From NCBI GenBank assembly GCA_900545215.1, contig UQXW01000001.1, positions 122,552 through 186,551 of the forward strand: 64,000 bases of DNA, given 5' to 3'. Under the pieces are notes generated by a model, which searched no databases, had not been told where the DNA came from, and saw nothing but the letters and a program-made list of their open reading frames with translations. This stretch comes from an uncultured Bacteroidota bacterium (GTDB lineage: Bacteria; Bacteroidota; Bacteroidia; Bacteroidales; P3). The translations under genes were made by a program, and so were the position numbers. The first letter of the stretch is position 1; the number at the start of each line of letters is the position of its first letter. Positions 25,199 to 33,856 of the stretch are shown here, one piece after another.

Positions 25199-25222
25199 AA
25201 GCAGAAAGGCAAATGCCTGCTT
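25197..25222 (+). terminator. Probable terminator after the U32 gene
   Basis: An interrupted stem (AAAGCAG with CTGCTTT, and GGCA with TGCC inside) directly follows the stop codon; a T-rich stretch lies a little downstream. Confidence 0.45.
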
Positions 25223-25345
25223 TGCACGCTTTGTTTTGTTTGCGATTATGGGTGTTCGGGCTTATATTTTCAAGGGGTAAAGTGTTGTATATGCGTGTGT
25301 TGTGTTTTTTTTGTGGGTAATATATTCGGGGATAGAGAAAAACAG

Positions 25346-25353
25346 TACTTTTG
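25346..25353 (+). promoter_or_regulatory. -7 box for the leucine-rich-repeat gene
   Basis: TACTTTTG followed by CAAG is a typical Bacteroidota -7 element. It gives a leader of about 100 bases before the ATG at 25459. I see no convincing TTTG at the expected spacing. Confidence 0.45.
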
Positions 25354-25458
25354 CAAGTGGAATGGCGGAGCAAAGTGGGGGTGTGGAAAGAGAAAAAGGC
25401 GGAGCATTGCGGCTTTTGGCGGCGTGAGATAGAAAGTAAAGGTTAAAATAAAAAAGAT

Positions 25459-26517
25459 ATGAAGAAAGCATTTTTCTTGGTTTGCACCGTATTGTGTGCA
25501 AATCTGCTTGTGTCGCAAACGTTCACAAGCGAAGGATTGAATTATGAGGTCATCGATGACAACTCTGTGAGGCTTGCAGACAACAATGAGGCGAGTGGAG
25601 AGATAGTTATACCATCGACAGTAATTTATGACGGCAATACGTATAGCGTTACCGCCATCGGTTTCGCCGCTTTCCTCGGTAGCGGATTGACATCGGTTAC
25701 TCTTCCGAACAGTGTTACCGAAATCGGAGATAATGCCTTTTATGATTGCAGAGACTTGGCGTCAGTGTCTCTCGGTGGCGGCATTACTTATATCGGAGAG
25801 AACGGATTCGGAGCTTGCAGTGCCTTGAACTCGATTGTTCTCCCGAATAATCTTACCCGTATGGGAGCAAGTGCATTTGAAAATTGCAACGGATTGACTT
25901 CTATTAACATTCCTGACAGCATTGCTTCCATCGAAAACTCTACTTTTAACGGTTGCAGCGGGTTAACTTCGGTTACCGTTCCGGATAAAGTCGTTTCAAT
26001 AGGTGATTATGTCTTTGACGATTGCAGTGCTTTGACCTCTGTTACAATAGGCAAAAGCGTAACCTCCATAGGGGACGGAGCGTTCGGTCATTCTAACGGT
26101 TTGACCACTGTTGTTTCCTTGGCAACAATACCTCCGCAAATGGGCAGCGGTTCTTTTCCGTTTCCGAATTCCTGCACAGTAACGGTACCATGCGGCAGTT
26201 TGGAGGCATACACTTCCGACGGGCTTTGGGGACAATACTTCATTGGTGTTATCAGAGAAGACTGTGCCTCATTGGAGACCGTAAGCACAACAGAACTGTC
26301 CGTTTACCCGAACCCTGCGAAGAATTTCATCGACTTGGAGTTCGAAGCGTTGCAAGACGACACCATGTTGCAAATCATCGACCTCGATGGCAGAGAAATC
26401 GAGACATTCCAGCTCGCAGCCGGTCGGAGGAACTTCCGAATAGACGTGAACAACCTGCCTGCGGGCATCTATGTCCTCAAACTCGGCAACACCGCGAAGA
26501 AACTGATAATCGAATAA
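25459..26517 (+). CDS. BspA-like leucine-rich-repeat protein with T9SS sorting domain
   Basis: A 352-residue secreted or surface protein. The signal peptide is about 1-20 (KKAFFLVCTVLCANLLVSQ). Residues 60-235 form LRR_5 (TpLRR/BspA) repeats, each with the pattern LTSVTLPNSVTEIGDNAFYDC. The last 75 residues are a type A T9SS sorting domain: VYPNPAKNFIDLEF, LQIIDLDGREI, LPAGIYVLKLG and a basic KKLIIE end. It would be exported by Sec, then by T9SS, which removes the C-terminal domain and often anchors cargo to A-LPS. BspA-like repeats often mediate adhesion, but the ligand here is unknown. Confidence 0.88.
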   Translation: MKKAFFLVCTVLCANLLVSQTFTSEGLNYEVIDDNSVRLADNNEASGEIVIPSTVIYDGNTYSVTAIGFAAFLGSGLTSVTLPNSVTEIGDNAFYDCRDLASVSLGGGITYIGENGFGACSALNSIVLPNNLTRMGASAFENCNGLTSINIPDSIASIENSTFNGCSGLTSVTVPDKVVSIGDYVFDDCSALTSVTIGKSVTSIGDGAFGHSNGLTTVVSLATIPPQMGSGSFPFPNSCTVTVPCGSLEAYTSDGLWGQYFIGVIREDCASLETVSTTELSVYPNPAKNFIDLEFEALQDDTMLQIIDLDGREIETFQLAAGRRNFRIDVNNLPAGIYVLKLGNTAKKLIIE

Positions 26518-26540
26518 GGAAGAATAAAGTATTAAATGAC

Positions 26541-26578
26541 AATCCTATCGGCAATGAATGTCGATAGGATTTGCTTTA
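26541..26578. terminator. Bidirectional terminator
   Basis: AATCCTATCG at 26541-26550 pairs perfectly with CGATAGGATT at 26562-26571 and is followed by TGCTTT. It serves the converging genes ending at 26517 and 26594. Confidence 0.8.
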
Positions 26579-26593
26579 TGTGGTATAGCTTTA

Positions 26594-27400
26594 TTATTTG
26601 TTCGGTTCGTCCCACTCATCGTAATATTTTGGTGATTGTTCGTCATATTTAATATAGAACATATTCGGAAGCGGTTCTTGAATAGGTTGTTCAATGGTTT
26701 CGGATTTTTCCACGGAGTAATCGCAAGCGGGTATTTCCACTTCTGTGTTTTTTCCTTCGCTGTTGGTGAATGAGGATACAAAGAATATGTTTTCGATATA
26801 GTGTGTATCAGAAAAATCTCTGTTGAAGCTGTATGTTATGCGGTTTTTGAGGCATAGCGGACTATCGTTTTGTTTGAAGTCGGCAGTGTGGCTTTTCTTT
26901 GGGAAAGAGTTATTTGGATTGCAATCGGTGAATCTCTCTGTAATGATGGCGTAAGAGCCTATTGTGATGAAAGAATGAGGCGGTATGCAGGCAAATTGCG
27001 GATTTGCGAATGTCTGATTGCGTTGGGTTGTGGTGGTAACGGCTGCTGCTGAAGAAGTAACCATGGCGGCGGTTGTGTTGCTTGAAGTCTCTCTGCTCTC
27101 GCTATAAGGTACGGCGAAGTCATTCTTTATGTAAAAACTCTGTGGCAGGATAATGAAGATTTCTTTGTCAGTCTTATTTATCAGGTCAAACCTCATGAAT
27201 AGTCCGTTACCCCAGAAGTTGTACAAAATTTCCAAGTCTTCGTTTTGGGACGATAGATTATTTCCGCTTATTTTCACATTGTCCGAATAGCTCAAATTTA
27301 CGACCTGAAAATATGTCGAGCTACATGATGAGAATGCCAATACGGATAAACCGATACAAGTTGCAATGAATGCCTTGTGTATAAGATTTCTGAATTTCAT
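26594..27400 (-). CDS. Putative lipoprotein, unknown function
   Basis: A 268-residue exported protein with a lipoprotein signal peptide: a basic start, a hydrophobic core and the lipobox LAFSSC, with Cys26 as the lipidated residue. The body has a threonine- and alanine-rich stretch near 108-127 (TTAAMVTSSAAAVTTTTQ), an FACIPPHSFITIGSYAI segment, and an acidic C-terminus. I do not recognise a family. It is a single gene with its own TAGCTTTG promoter box at 27426-27433 on the minus strand, and it ends at the shared hairpin 26541-26578. Confidence 0.7.
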   Translation of the reverse strand: MKFRNLIHKAFIATCIGLSVLAFSSCSSTYFQVVNLSYSDNVKISGNNLSSQNEDLEILYNFWGNGLFMRFDLINKTDKEIFIILPQSFYIKNDFAVPYSESRETSSNTTAAMVTSSAAAVTTTTQRNQTFANPQFACIPPHSFITIGSYAIITERFTDCNPNNSFPKKSHTADFKQNDSPLCLKNRITYSFNRDFSDTHYIENIFFVSSFTNSEGKNTEVEIPACDYSVEKSETIEQPIQEPLPNMFYIKYDEQSPKYYDEWDEPNK

Positions 27401-27425
27401 ATTGTTTCGTTGTTCTTACTTTTTG

Positions 27426-27433
27426 CAAAGCTA
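27426..27433 (-). promoter_or_regulatory. -7 box for the lipoprotein gene
   Basis: Read on the minus strand the bases are TAGCTTTG followed by CAAAA, 26 bases upstream of the start codon at 27400. Confidence 0.5.
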
Positions 27434-28054
27434 TGAAAAAATTACGATGTCGAATACTTTAAATTATCTTTTTCGGGATACCGCTTCATCAATAGGTATA
27501 TTTGCATGGAAGTGCTTGTATTTTTCTTGGAGTATATTTTGTACTATTCCTTTATGTCGAAGTTGTGTTTTCTTATGCCTTTTCTATCCCTCTTCGCATT
27601 CTTTATCGTTTTGACTGTTTTAGTGAGGTTTGAAGTTAACGCTCTTCAACCCTTTTTGCCTTGTGGCTTGCGGATTGTCCGCCGGGAGTTGTTGCAATGG
27701 AAATTTCCCGAGTATTTGAGGATTTGGCAATATATTGTTTTATCACTGTTTGTGAGAATATCGAAGACCGGCTGAAAAAAGACGGTGTTTTATTTTTCTG
27801 TGTCTTGGTTTCGTCATGGTGAAATGGCGGTTGGTTTTGTCGGTGCGGGATAGGGGATTGGTTGTGGCTTGAATGCGGAGAAACGGTATGCCTTTACGGT
27901 GTCGTCGGGAGGTTCGGGCTTCTGCATAATCGAATGGTTTGCATGGTGGAAGCCGGTTGCGGCGGAACGGTATGTCGTTGTCAATAATGAAAATAGATGG
28001 ATATGCGGGGTGGATTGCAGTGCGGAAGTTGGAGAGTTGCGGTTATGGAGTATG
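27434..28054. other. Intergenic region without a convincing gene
   Basis: About 620 bases with no supported gene. A TATATTTG box lies at 27497-27504 on the plus strand and could drive a 73-codon hydrophobic frame from ATG 27554 (SKLCFLMPFLSLFAFFIVL), but there is no purine-rich ribosome-binding site and I recognise no family. The second half is G/T-biased and looks like non-coding or decayed sequence. Confidence 0.4.
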
Positions 28055-28093
28055 AAAACAGCCGTCCGAGTTGTTGTGCTTTCGGACGGCTGT
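28055..28093 (-). terminator. Terminator of hutH
   Basis: ACAGCCGTCCGA at 28058-28069 and TCGGACGGCTGT at 28082-28093 form a perfect 12-bp stem; on the minus strand it ends in TTTT. It lies 27 bases after the hutH stop codon. Confidence 0.85.
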
Positions 28094-28119
28094 TGTGTTC
28101 GTGTCGTTTTTCGAGTGGC

Positions 28120-29613
28120 TTATTGAAGGCTTCTCAAAAAGTCGATACTCTTATGGATAAGTTCGTACATTACTTGGTCGTCTTGTACGAAGTTGACTGT
28201 TTTTCTGTATTCTTTGACGAAGTTTTCTATCTTTTCGGAGGACTTCAAGCCTGTCATTTGTTTGCGGAAGTCGAAGGCTTGTGCTGCATTCAAGAGTTCT
28301 ATTGCCAAGACTTTCTCCGTGTTGTTGACAACGCGGTATAGTTTCGTTGCGGCATTGGAACCGAATGATACGTGGTCTTCCTGTCCTTGTGAGGAGTCTA
28401 TCGTATCGACTGATGCAGGGGTGCAGAGTTGTTTGGATTGGCTGACTACCGAGGCTGCACAGTATTGCGGTATCATAAAGCCGGAGTTGACACCGGGCTT
28501 TGCCACAAGGAATGATGGAAGATTGCGTTTCGCTCCTATGAGTTGATAGGTTCTTCTCTCGGATATGGAACCTATTTCGGCTGTTGCTATGGCAAGATAG
28601 TCGAGATTGATTGCCAAGGGTTGTCCGTGGAAGTTTCCTGCGGAGATTACCATGTCCAAGTCGGGAAAGACGGTAGGGTTGTCGGTTGCGGAGTTGATTT
28701 CCGTCGTTATCACGTCTGCAACGTGGTCTATGGCATCTTTGCTTGCTCCGTGAACCTGTGGAACGCAACGGAAGGAGTAAGGGTCTTGAACGTGTTGCTT
28801 GTGTTGCTTGATGATTTCGCTGCCTTCCAAGAGTTCTCTTATGTGTCTTGCCGTTTCGATTTGTCCTTTATGCGGTCTTACTTGGTGTACAGGGTCGAGG
28901 AATGGTTCTATTCTGCCGTCGAATGCCTCCAAGGATACCGCCATGATTTGGTCTGCCAAAACGGATAGCTTCTTTGCTTTGATGACGCACCAAACGGCAA
29001 AGGCACTCATGAATTGCGTTCCGTTCAACAATGCCAAGCCTTCTTTGGATTGGAGTTCGATTGGTTGCCAAGAGAATTTGCGGTTGAGTTCTTCGCCGCT
29101 TATTCTTTCGCCTTTGTAATCGACCACGCCGAGTCCCAACAAAGGAAGGCATAAGTGGGCAAGCGGTGCCAAGTCTCCGGAAGCTCCGAGCGAGCCTTGC
29201 TGATACACCACCGGCAAGATGTCGTTGTTGAAAAATTCTATCAATCTTTCCACCGTTTGGAGTTGAACTCCCGAGTTGCCGTAGGAGAGGGATTGGATTT
29301 TGTTCAACAACATTATTTTTACTACTTCGTGAGGAACTTCTTCACCTACGCCGCAGGCGTGGCTCATCACAAGATTTTTTTGCAGTTGGGAGAGTTGCTC
29401 CTTGCTGATGGAGATGTTGCACAACGAACCGAAGCCTGTGGTTACTCCGTAGATTGGTTCCTTTTGCGTTTTCATCTTGTTGTCCAAGTACTCTCTGCAT
29501 TTGATGATTCTTGCCTTGCTTTCCTCTGAAAGTTCCAGCTTCATGCCCTTGCGAAGGATTTCATCTACTCTTTCGAGAGTAAGCAATCCGGGCGTTATTT
29601 GATGTGTTGCCAT
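28120..29613 (-). CDS. hutH: Histidine ammonia-lyase
   Basis: Deaminates L-histidine to urocanate and ammonia, the first step of histidine degradation. The 497-residue protein has the MIO prosthetic group triad Ala144-Ser145-Gly146 in GSLGASGDLAP, the active-site tyrosine in YGVTTGFG (Y55), and LVMSHACGVG, whose Ser-His pair is typical of histidine rather than tyrosine or phenylalanine lyases. Length is normal. No other hut gene is nearby; it is a single-gene unit with a TACCTTTG box at 29641-29648 on the minus strand and a strong terminator. Confidence 0.93.
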   Translation of the reverse strand: MATHQITPGLLTLERVDEILRKGMKLELSEESKARIIKCREYLDNKMKTQKEPIYGVTTGFGSLCNISISKEQLSQLQKNLVMSHACGVGEEVPHEVVKIMLLNKIQSLSYGNSGVQLQTVERLIEFFNNDILPVVYQQGSLGASGDLAPLAHLCLPLLGLGVVDYKGERISGEELNRKFSWQPIELQSKEGLALLNGTQFMSAFAVWCVIKAKKLSVLADQIMAVSLEAFDGRIEPFLDPVHQVRPHKGQIETARHIRELLEGSEIIKQHKQHVQDPYSFRCVPQVHGASKDAIDHVADVITTEINSATDNPTVFPDLDMVISAGNFHGQPLAINLDYLAIATAEIGSISERRTYQLIGAKRNLPSFLVAKPGVNSGFMIPQYCAASVVSQSKQLCTPASVDTIDSSQGQEDHVSFGSNAATKLYRVVNNTEKVLAIELLNAAQAFDFRKQMTGLKSSEKIENFVKEYRKTVNFVQDDQVMYELIHKSIDFLRSLQ

Positions 29614-29640
29614 ATCTTTATAGTGTTTTTATTGAATGTG

Positions 29641-29648
29641 CAAAGGTA
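29641..29648 (-). promoter_or_regulatory. -7 box for hutH
   Basis: On the minus strand the bases read TACCTTTGCAC, 28 bases before the hutH start. The element lies 10 bases after the ruvB stop codon, so hutH is uncoupled from ruvB. Confidence 0.55.
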
Positions 29649-29657
29649 ATGTTTTTT

Positions 29658-30683
29658 CTAAAATAGCTCTTGTTGCGTTGTCTTTTGAGGCAGTTTTCCG
29701 AGATGGGTGTATGCAAGCGGCGTTGCTTCTCTTCCGCGGGAGGTTCTCATGAGGAAGCCTTCCTGAATGAGGAACGGTTCATACACTTCTTCAATCGTAC
29801 CCGCATCTTCGCCCACGGCCGTGGCTATGGTGCTTATTCCTACCGGACCGCCCTTGAACTTGTCTATTATTGCACCGAGTATGCGGTTGTCCATCTCGTC
29901 CAAACCGTTCTTATCGACGTTCAAGGCTTCCAGACCCTCCTTTGCCACCTCGAGGGTTATCCTTCCGTCCGACAGGATTTGGGCAAAGTCTCTCACTCTC
30001 CTCAACAGAAGGTTGGCTATTCTCGGAGTGCCTCGACTGCGTCGGGCAATCTCCACGGCAGCGTCCTCATCTATCGGCGTGGCAAGAATGGAACTCGAAC
30101 GCTTTATTATTTTCGATAAAGTATCATGGTCATAGTATTGCAGACGACAGGTGATGCCGAAACGGGAACGCAGAGGAGCCGTCAGCAAACCGCTGCGTGT
30201 CGTCGCCCCTATGAGAGTGAAAGGATTGAGACCTATCTGCACGCTTCTCGCATTGGGACCGCTCTCTATCATTATATCGATTTTGTAATCCTCCATGGCG
30301 GAATACAGATATTCCTCCACGATAGGCGAGAGCCTGTGTATCTCGTCTATGAACAAAACATCATTAGGTTCGAGATTGGTGAGTATCCCTGCCAATTCCC
30401 CGGGCTTATCCAGCACCGGACCGGAGGTCATCTTGACGTTTACGCCCAATTCGTTCGCTATGATGTAGCTCAGGGTCGTCTTTCCCAAGCCCGGAGGCCC
30501 GTGAAGCAGGACATGATCCAATGCCTCTTCTCTTTCCTTGGCCGCCTGAACAAATATTTTGAGGTTTTTCTTTATCTGATTTTGTCCGGCAAAGCTGTCG
30601 AACGCCGAAGGACGCAAAGCCTTCTCGTAATCGCTCTCGCTCTTTGACAACCTATCCTTCGACGGATTTAAATTCTCGTTCAT
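29658..30683 (-). CDS. ruvB: Holliday junction branch migration helicase RuvB
   Basis: The ATPase motor of the RuvABC complex, which moves Holliday junctions during recombination and repair. The 341-residue protein has Walker A HGPPGLGKTT at 61-70, Walker B LFIDEIHRL, sensor 1 LIGATTRSG, the arginine-finger region APLRSRFG, and the C-terminal winged helix ending in RGREATPLAYTHL. ATG 30683 is preferred over an in-frame TTG at 30719, because AGGAG lies just upstream of it. It has a minus-strand promoter at 30763-30792. Confidence 0.96.
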   Translation of the reverse strand: MNENLNPSKDRLSKSESDYEKALRPSAFDSFAGQNQIKKNLKIFVQAAKEREEALDHVLLHGPPGLGKTTLSYIIANELGVNVKMTSGPVLDKPGELAGILTNLEPNDVLFIDEIHRLSPIVEEYLYSAMEDYKIDIMIESGPNARSVQIGLNPFTLIGATTRSGLLTAPLRSRFGITCRLQYYDHDTLSKIIKRSSSILATPIDEDAAVEIARRSRGTPRIANLLLRRVRDFAQILSDGRITLEVAKEGLEALNVDKNGLDEMDNRILGAIIDKFKGGPVGISTIATAVGEDAGTIEEVYEPFLIQEGFLMRTSRGREATPLAYTHLGKLPQKTTQQELF

Positions 30684-30762
30684 GCGTTTTTTCTCCTGCT
30701 GTTGTTGCGTGTTGAACAAATTTTGCTATATTTGCCACTTGAAAAGACTTGCTTTTCGTTTG

Positions 30763-30792
30763 CAAAGGTAACAAAATACATGCGTTTGCAAA
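30763..30792 (-). promoter_or_regulatory. Promoter of ruvB
   Basis: On the minus strand TACCTTTG (30770-30763) lies 18 bases downstream of TTTG (30792-30789). The leader would be about 75 bases. On the plus strand TATATTTG at 30727-30734 could serve the divergent stress-protein gene. Confidence 0.55.
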
Positions 30793-30819
30793 CTTTGATA
30801 CGAACAAATAATCTTAATT

Positions 30820-31638
30820 ATGGACGCAATAGCAGTCGGAATCGATTTTTCCAAGACCTCGTTGGCAGCCATGAGGCTTGCCGGAGACATTGCCGCAAGA
30901 GCAAAGGCCGATTTATACATTATATGGGTCGAAACAGTGGAAGAAGACCTCGAAACGGCAGAAACGAAATTGCAAAACTTCACCAAGGAATTGCAACAAA
31001 AATTACCTGAGAACAAGGTTTCTTACCGTATCGTCAACGGACGTAAGGTTTATACCGCATTGAATGCAGCCGTAAAGGAATGCAAAGCCGATTTGTTGGT
31101 GATAGGAACGCACGGAAACAGCGGATACGATGAAAAATTCGCCGGAGCAAACGCTTACAAGACCATAACGATATCGTATGCTCCCGTTTTGACGGTCAGA
31201 GAGAACTTCAATTTCGACAAAGAGTTGGAAAGGCTCGTCATGCCCATCGACTCCACGAGAGACACACGCCAGAAGGTGCCTTGGACGATAGAGTTCTCCC
31301 GCATGTTCCCCCACACCACGATTCACGTATTGGGAATACACACCACAAAGAACAAGACCGTTCGCAGCGAAGTAGAGGGTTACGTCCGCAGCGTGGAGAA
31401 ACTGTTGGAGAAAGAACAGGTGCCGTACGTCACCGACTTCGTAGATGCGGAGAACACCACGCTTTCCACCATAGAATACGCCGAGAAAATCAATGCAGAC
31501 CTCATAGTGATAATGACAGAGCAGGAAAAAACGCTCCAAAACATATTCCTCGGACCGTACGCCCAACAGATGATAAACCAATCGCCCATACCGGTGCTTG
31601 CCGTCAGCGTAAGGCAAATCAATGGCGAGTCAAGATAA
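30820..31638 (+). CDS. Universal stress protein, tandem UspA domains
   Basis: A 272-residue protein with two UspA-like alpha/beta domains. The first starts AIAVGIDFSKTSLAAMRLA and has the nucleotide-binding-type segment VIGTHGNSGYDEKFAGANAYKTI near 96-118. The second starts RLVMPIDSTRDTRQ and ends LGPYAQQMINQSPIPVLAV. The G2xG9GS/T ATP-binding pattern is only partly kept, so ATP binding is uncertain. Roles of such proteins are in stress survival. It precedes the SPOR-domain gene by 7 bases and is probably cotranscribed with it. Confidence 0.87.
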   Translation: MDAIAVGIDFSKTSLAAMRLAGDIAARAKADLYIIWVETVEEDLETAETKLQNFTKELQQKLPENKVSYRIVNGRKVYTALNAAVKECKADLLVIGTHGNSGYDEKFAGANAYKTITISYAPVLTVRENFNFDKELERLVMPIDSTRDTRQKVPWTIEFSRMFPHTTIHVLGIHTTKNKTVRSEVEGYVRSVEKLLEKEQVPYVTDFVDAENTTLSTIEYAEKINADLIVIMTEQEKTLQNIFLGPYAQQMINQSPIPVLAVSVRQINGESR

Positions 31639-31645
31639 AAACGAA

Positions 31646-32101
31646 ATGAAACATCTGCGACTTATAAGCCTGTCCGCCCTGAGCCTTTTGCTGTCCTGCA
31701 CCCTGCACTCGCAGGTCAAAATCATTGCGGACGGAAGATTGCAAACCATACTCGAAAGACACATAGAGTATAACGAGATGTCCCGTTCCATACAGGGCTA
31801 TCGCGTCAAGGTGAGCAGCTTCACGGGCAACAACGCCAAGGCAAAAGCCTTCGAACTCAAAGAAGAAATCCAAAGCAAGTACTCCGGAATAAGAGCATAC
31901 GTAACATTCGACGAGCCGAACTTCATAGTGAAAGCCGGAGACTTCCTTACACGTTTGGACGCCTACGCTTTGTACGAAGACCTAAGGAAACAGATCAACA
32001 CAACGCAAATCATAAGGGATTGGATAAACAACCCCGTACTCTCGGAAGAAGACCTCCACACACCCGAATACTACGAGGAAGACCTCGAAAAGGATTTTTA
32101 A
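31646..32101 (+). CDS. Exported SPOR-domain-like protein
   Basis: A 151-residue protein with a signal peptide (KHLRLISLSALSLLLSCTLHSQ). The cysteine in LLLSC could be a lipobox, but SQ/V cleavage after HSQ is as likely. The rest is a SPOR-like repeat domain: YRVKVSSFTGNNAKAKAFEL, then YVTFDEPNFIVKAGDFLTRLDA. SPOR domains bind denuded peptidoglycan glycan strands. ATG 31646 is preferred over 31622, because the longer form adds a polar stretch before the signal peptide and overlaps the previous gene. Confidence 0.78.
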   Translation: MKHLRLISLSALSLLLSCTLHSQVKIIADGRLQTILERHIEYNEMSRSIQGYRVKVSSFTGNNAKAKAFELKEEIQSKYSGIRAYVTFDEPNFIVKAGDFLTRLDAYALYEDLRKQINTTQIIRDWINNPVLSEEDLHTPEYYEEDLEKDF

Positions 32102-32125
32102 TCACGAAAAAACAATAAAACAACA

Positions 32126-33496
32126 ATGGACATAAAGACATACATAGAAGAAAACAAGGACAGATTTCTCGAAGAGCTGTTTTCGCTCATCAGAATACCA
32201 TCAATCTCATCGATAGAAGCACACAAACCCGATATGTTGAAGTGTGCCGAGAGATGGAAAGAACTCATACTCGCGGCAGGAGCCGACAAGTGCGAAGTAA
32301 TGCCCACAAAGGGCAACCCAGTCGTCTATGCAGAGAAGATAATCGACCGAAGCAAACCCACAATCCTCATTTACGGACACTACGACGTAATGCCCGTGGA
32401 TCCCGTGGAGCTTTGGAACACCGAGCCTTTCGAACCCGTTGTCAAAGACGGTCATATCTGGGCAAGAGGAGCCGATGACGACAAAGGACAATCCTTCATG
32501 CACGCCAAGGCATTCGAATATCTCGTCAAGACAAGCACACTCCCTTGCAACGTGAAGTTCATGCTCGAAGGCGAAGAGGAAATCGGTTCGGTCAGTCTTT
32601 ACGATTTTTGCAGCGAACACAAGGAAATGTTGAAGAGCGACATAATCCTCGTATCCGACACCTCCATGTTGGCAGCCGACACCCCGTCCATAACCACCGG
32701 ATTGAGAGGATTGGGCTACGTCGAAGTGAAAGTAACCGGAGCGAACCGCGACTTGCATTCCGGATTGTACGGAGGAGCGGTCGCAAACCCGATAAACGTA
32801 CTTTGCCAAATGATTTCCCGCCTTACGGACGAGAACAACCACATCACAGTACCCGGATTTTATGACAAAGTCCTCGTCGTATCCGACGAAGAAAGAGCCT
32901 TGATGAACCAAGCACCTTTCAACGAGGAAGAATACAAGAAAAGCCTCGACATAGACGCCCTTCACGGCGAAAAAGGCTACACCACATTGGAACGCACCGG
33001 CATAAGACCGAGCCTCGACTGCTGCGGAATATGGGGAGGCTACACAGGCGAGGGAGCGAAAACCGTCATACCATCGGAAGCCCACGCAAAAATATCCTTC
33101 CGTCTCGTTCCCGACCAAGACTTCGAAGAAATCACCGAACAATTCGCCGCATACTTCAAAAGCCTCGCACCTTCATCAGTAAGAGTCGAAGTAACCCCTT
33201 TGCACGGAGGCTACGCATACGTATGCCCGATAGACATGCCCGCATACCAAGCCGCAGAAGCCGCCTACAAGCAAACCTACGGCAAACGACCTATCCCTAC
33301 ACGCAGCGGCGGAAGCATTCCGATAGTCGCAGGCTTCGAGAGAATACTCGGAACCAAGTCCATACTCATGGGCTTCGGCCTCGGCTCCGACGCAATCCAC
33401 TCTCCGAACGAGAACTATCCTTTGGAACAATTCTTCAAAGGCATAGAAACCATACCGTTCTTCTATAAAGAATTTGCAGAACGCCTATCCAAATAA
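32126..33496 (+). CDS. M20-family dipeptidase
   Basis: A 456-residue metallopeptidase of the M20 family (dipeptidase/carnosinase-like). The metal ligands are visible: H85 and D87 in IYGHYDVMPVD, the bridging Asp in ARGADDDKGQ near 117-119, the general base and ligand pair E150-E151 in LEGEEEIGS, and the late His in DAIHSPNENY. The lid domain lies between (TGLRGLGYVEVKVTG, DLHSGLYGGAVANP). It probably cleaves small peptides in the cytoplasm; no signal peptide is present. A terminator follows at 33523. Confidence 0.92.
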   Translation: MDIKTYIEENKDRFLEELFSLIRIPSISSIEAHKPDMLKCAERWKELILAAGADKCEVMPTKGNPVVYAEKIIDRSKPTILIYGHYDVMPVDPVELWNTEPFEPVVKDGHIWARGADDDKGQSFMHAKAFEYLVKTSTLPCNVKFMLEGEEEIGSVSLYDFCSEHKEMLKSDIILVSDTSMLAADTPSITTGLRGLGYVEVKVTGANRDLHSGLYGGAVANPINVLCQMISRLTDENNHITVPGFYDKVLVVSDEERALMNQAPFNEEEYKKSLDIDALHGEKGYTTLERTGIRPSLDCCGIWGGYTGEGAKTVIPSEAHAKISFRLVPDQDFEEITEQFAAYFKSLAPSSVRVEVTPLHGGYAYVCPIDMPAYQAAEAAYKQTYGKRPIPTRSGGSIPIVAGFERILGTKSILMGFGLGSDAIHSPNENYPLEQFFKGIETIPFFYKEFAERLSK

Positions 33497-33522
33497 ACCG
33501 AATAGGAAATCAATTGACACAC

Positions 33523-33565
33523 AAGCCGCAAGAGTTCCACTCGCGAACCCTTGCGGCTTTTCTTT
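33523..33565 (+). terminator. Terminator of the stress protein-SPOR-dipeptidase unit
   Basis: AAGCCGCAAG at 33523-33532 pairs perfectly with CTTGCGGCTT at 33550-33559, followed by TTCTTT. The bases from 33566 to about 33800 show no gene that I can support. Confidence 0.82.
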
Positions 33566-33831
33566 CTCCGAATCGCAATCTACCTTTGCAACAACCGCAA
33601 ACCCCGAAAGGCGAAACCCCGCAAACAATTCCACCTTCCCCGTTTCGGAATAAAGAGCGAAATTCGCTGTGAATGCAACCTCCGTATGCGAGACATTGTC
33701 GAACCGAAGCAAATCCGCGAGAAAACAATATCAGCCCCCGAAGGAAAAGACCGAAACAACCATTCACGACGACCGATAGAGCCTGACGGATAAATTCCCG
33801 CTTGGTTGACAGTCTTGTGTGAGAAAAGTTG

Positions 33832-33839
33832 TAATTTTG
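33832..33839 (+). promoter_or_regulatory. -7 box of the restriction-modification module
   Basis: TAATTTTG lies 17 bases before the methylase ATG at 33857, so the leader is very short. Confidence 0.5.
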
Positions 33840-33856
33840 TTGGAAATATTGCGAAG

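Noticed and set aside
27506..27775. 89-codon hydrophobic frame in the gap before hutH
   Set aside because: Its ATG lies only 2 bases after a -7 box, which would place it upstream of the transcript start; no ribosome-binding site and no family resemblance.
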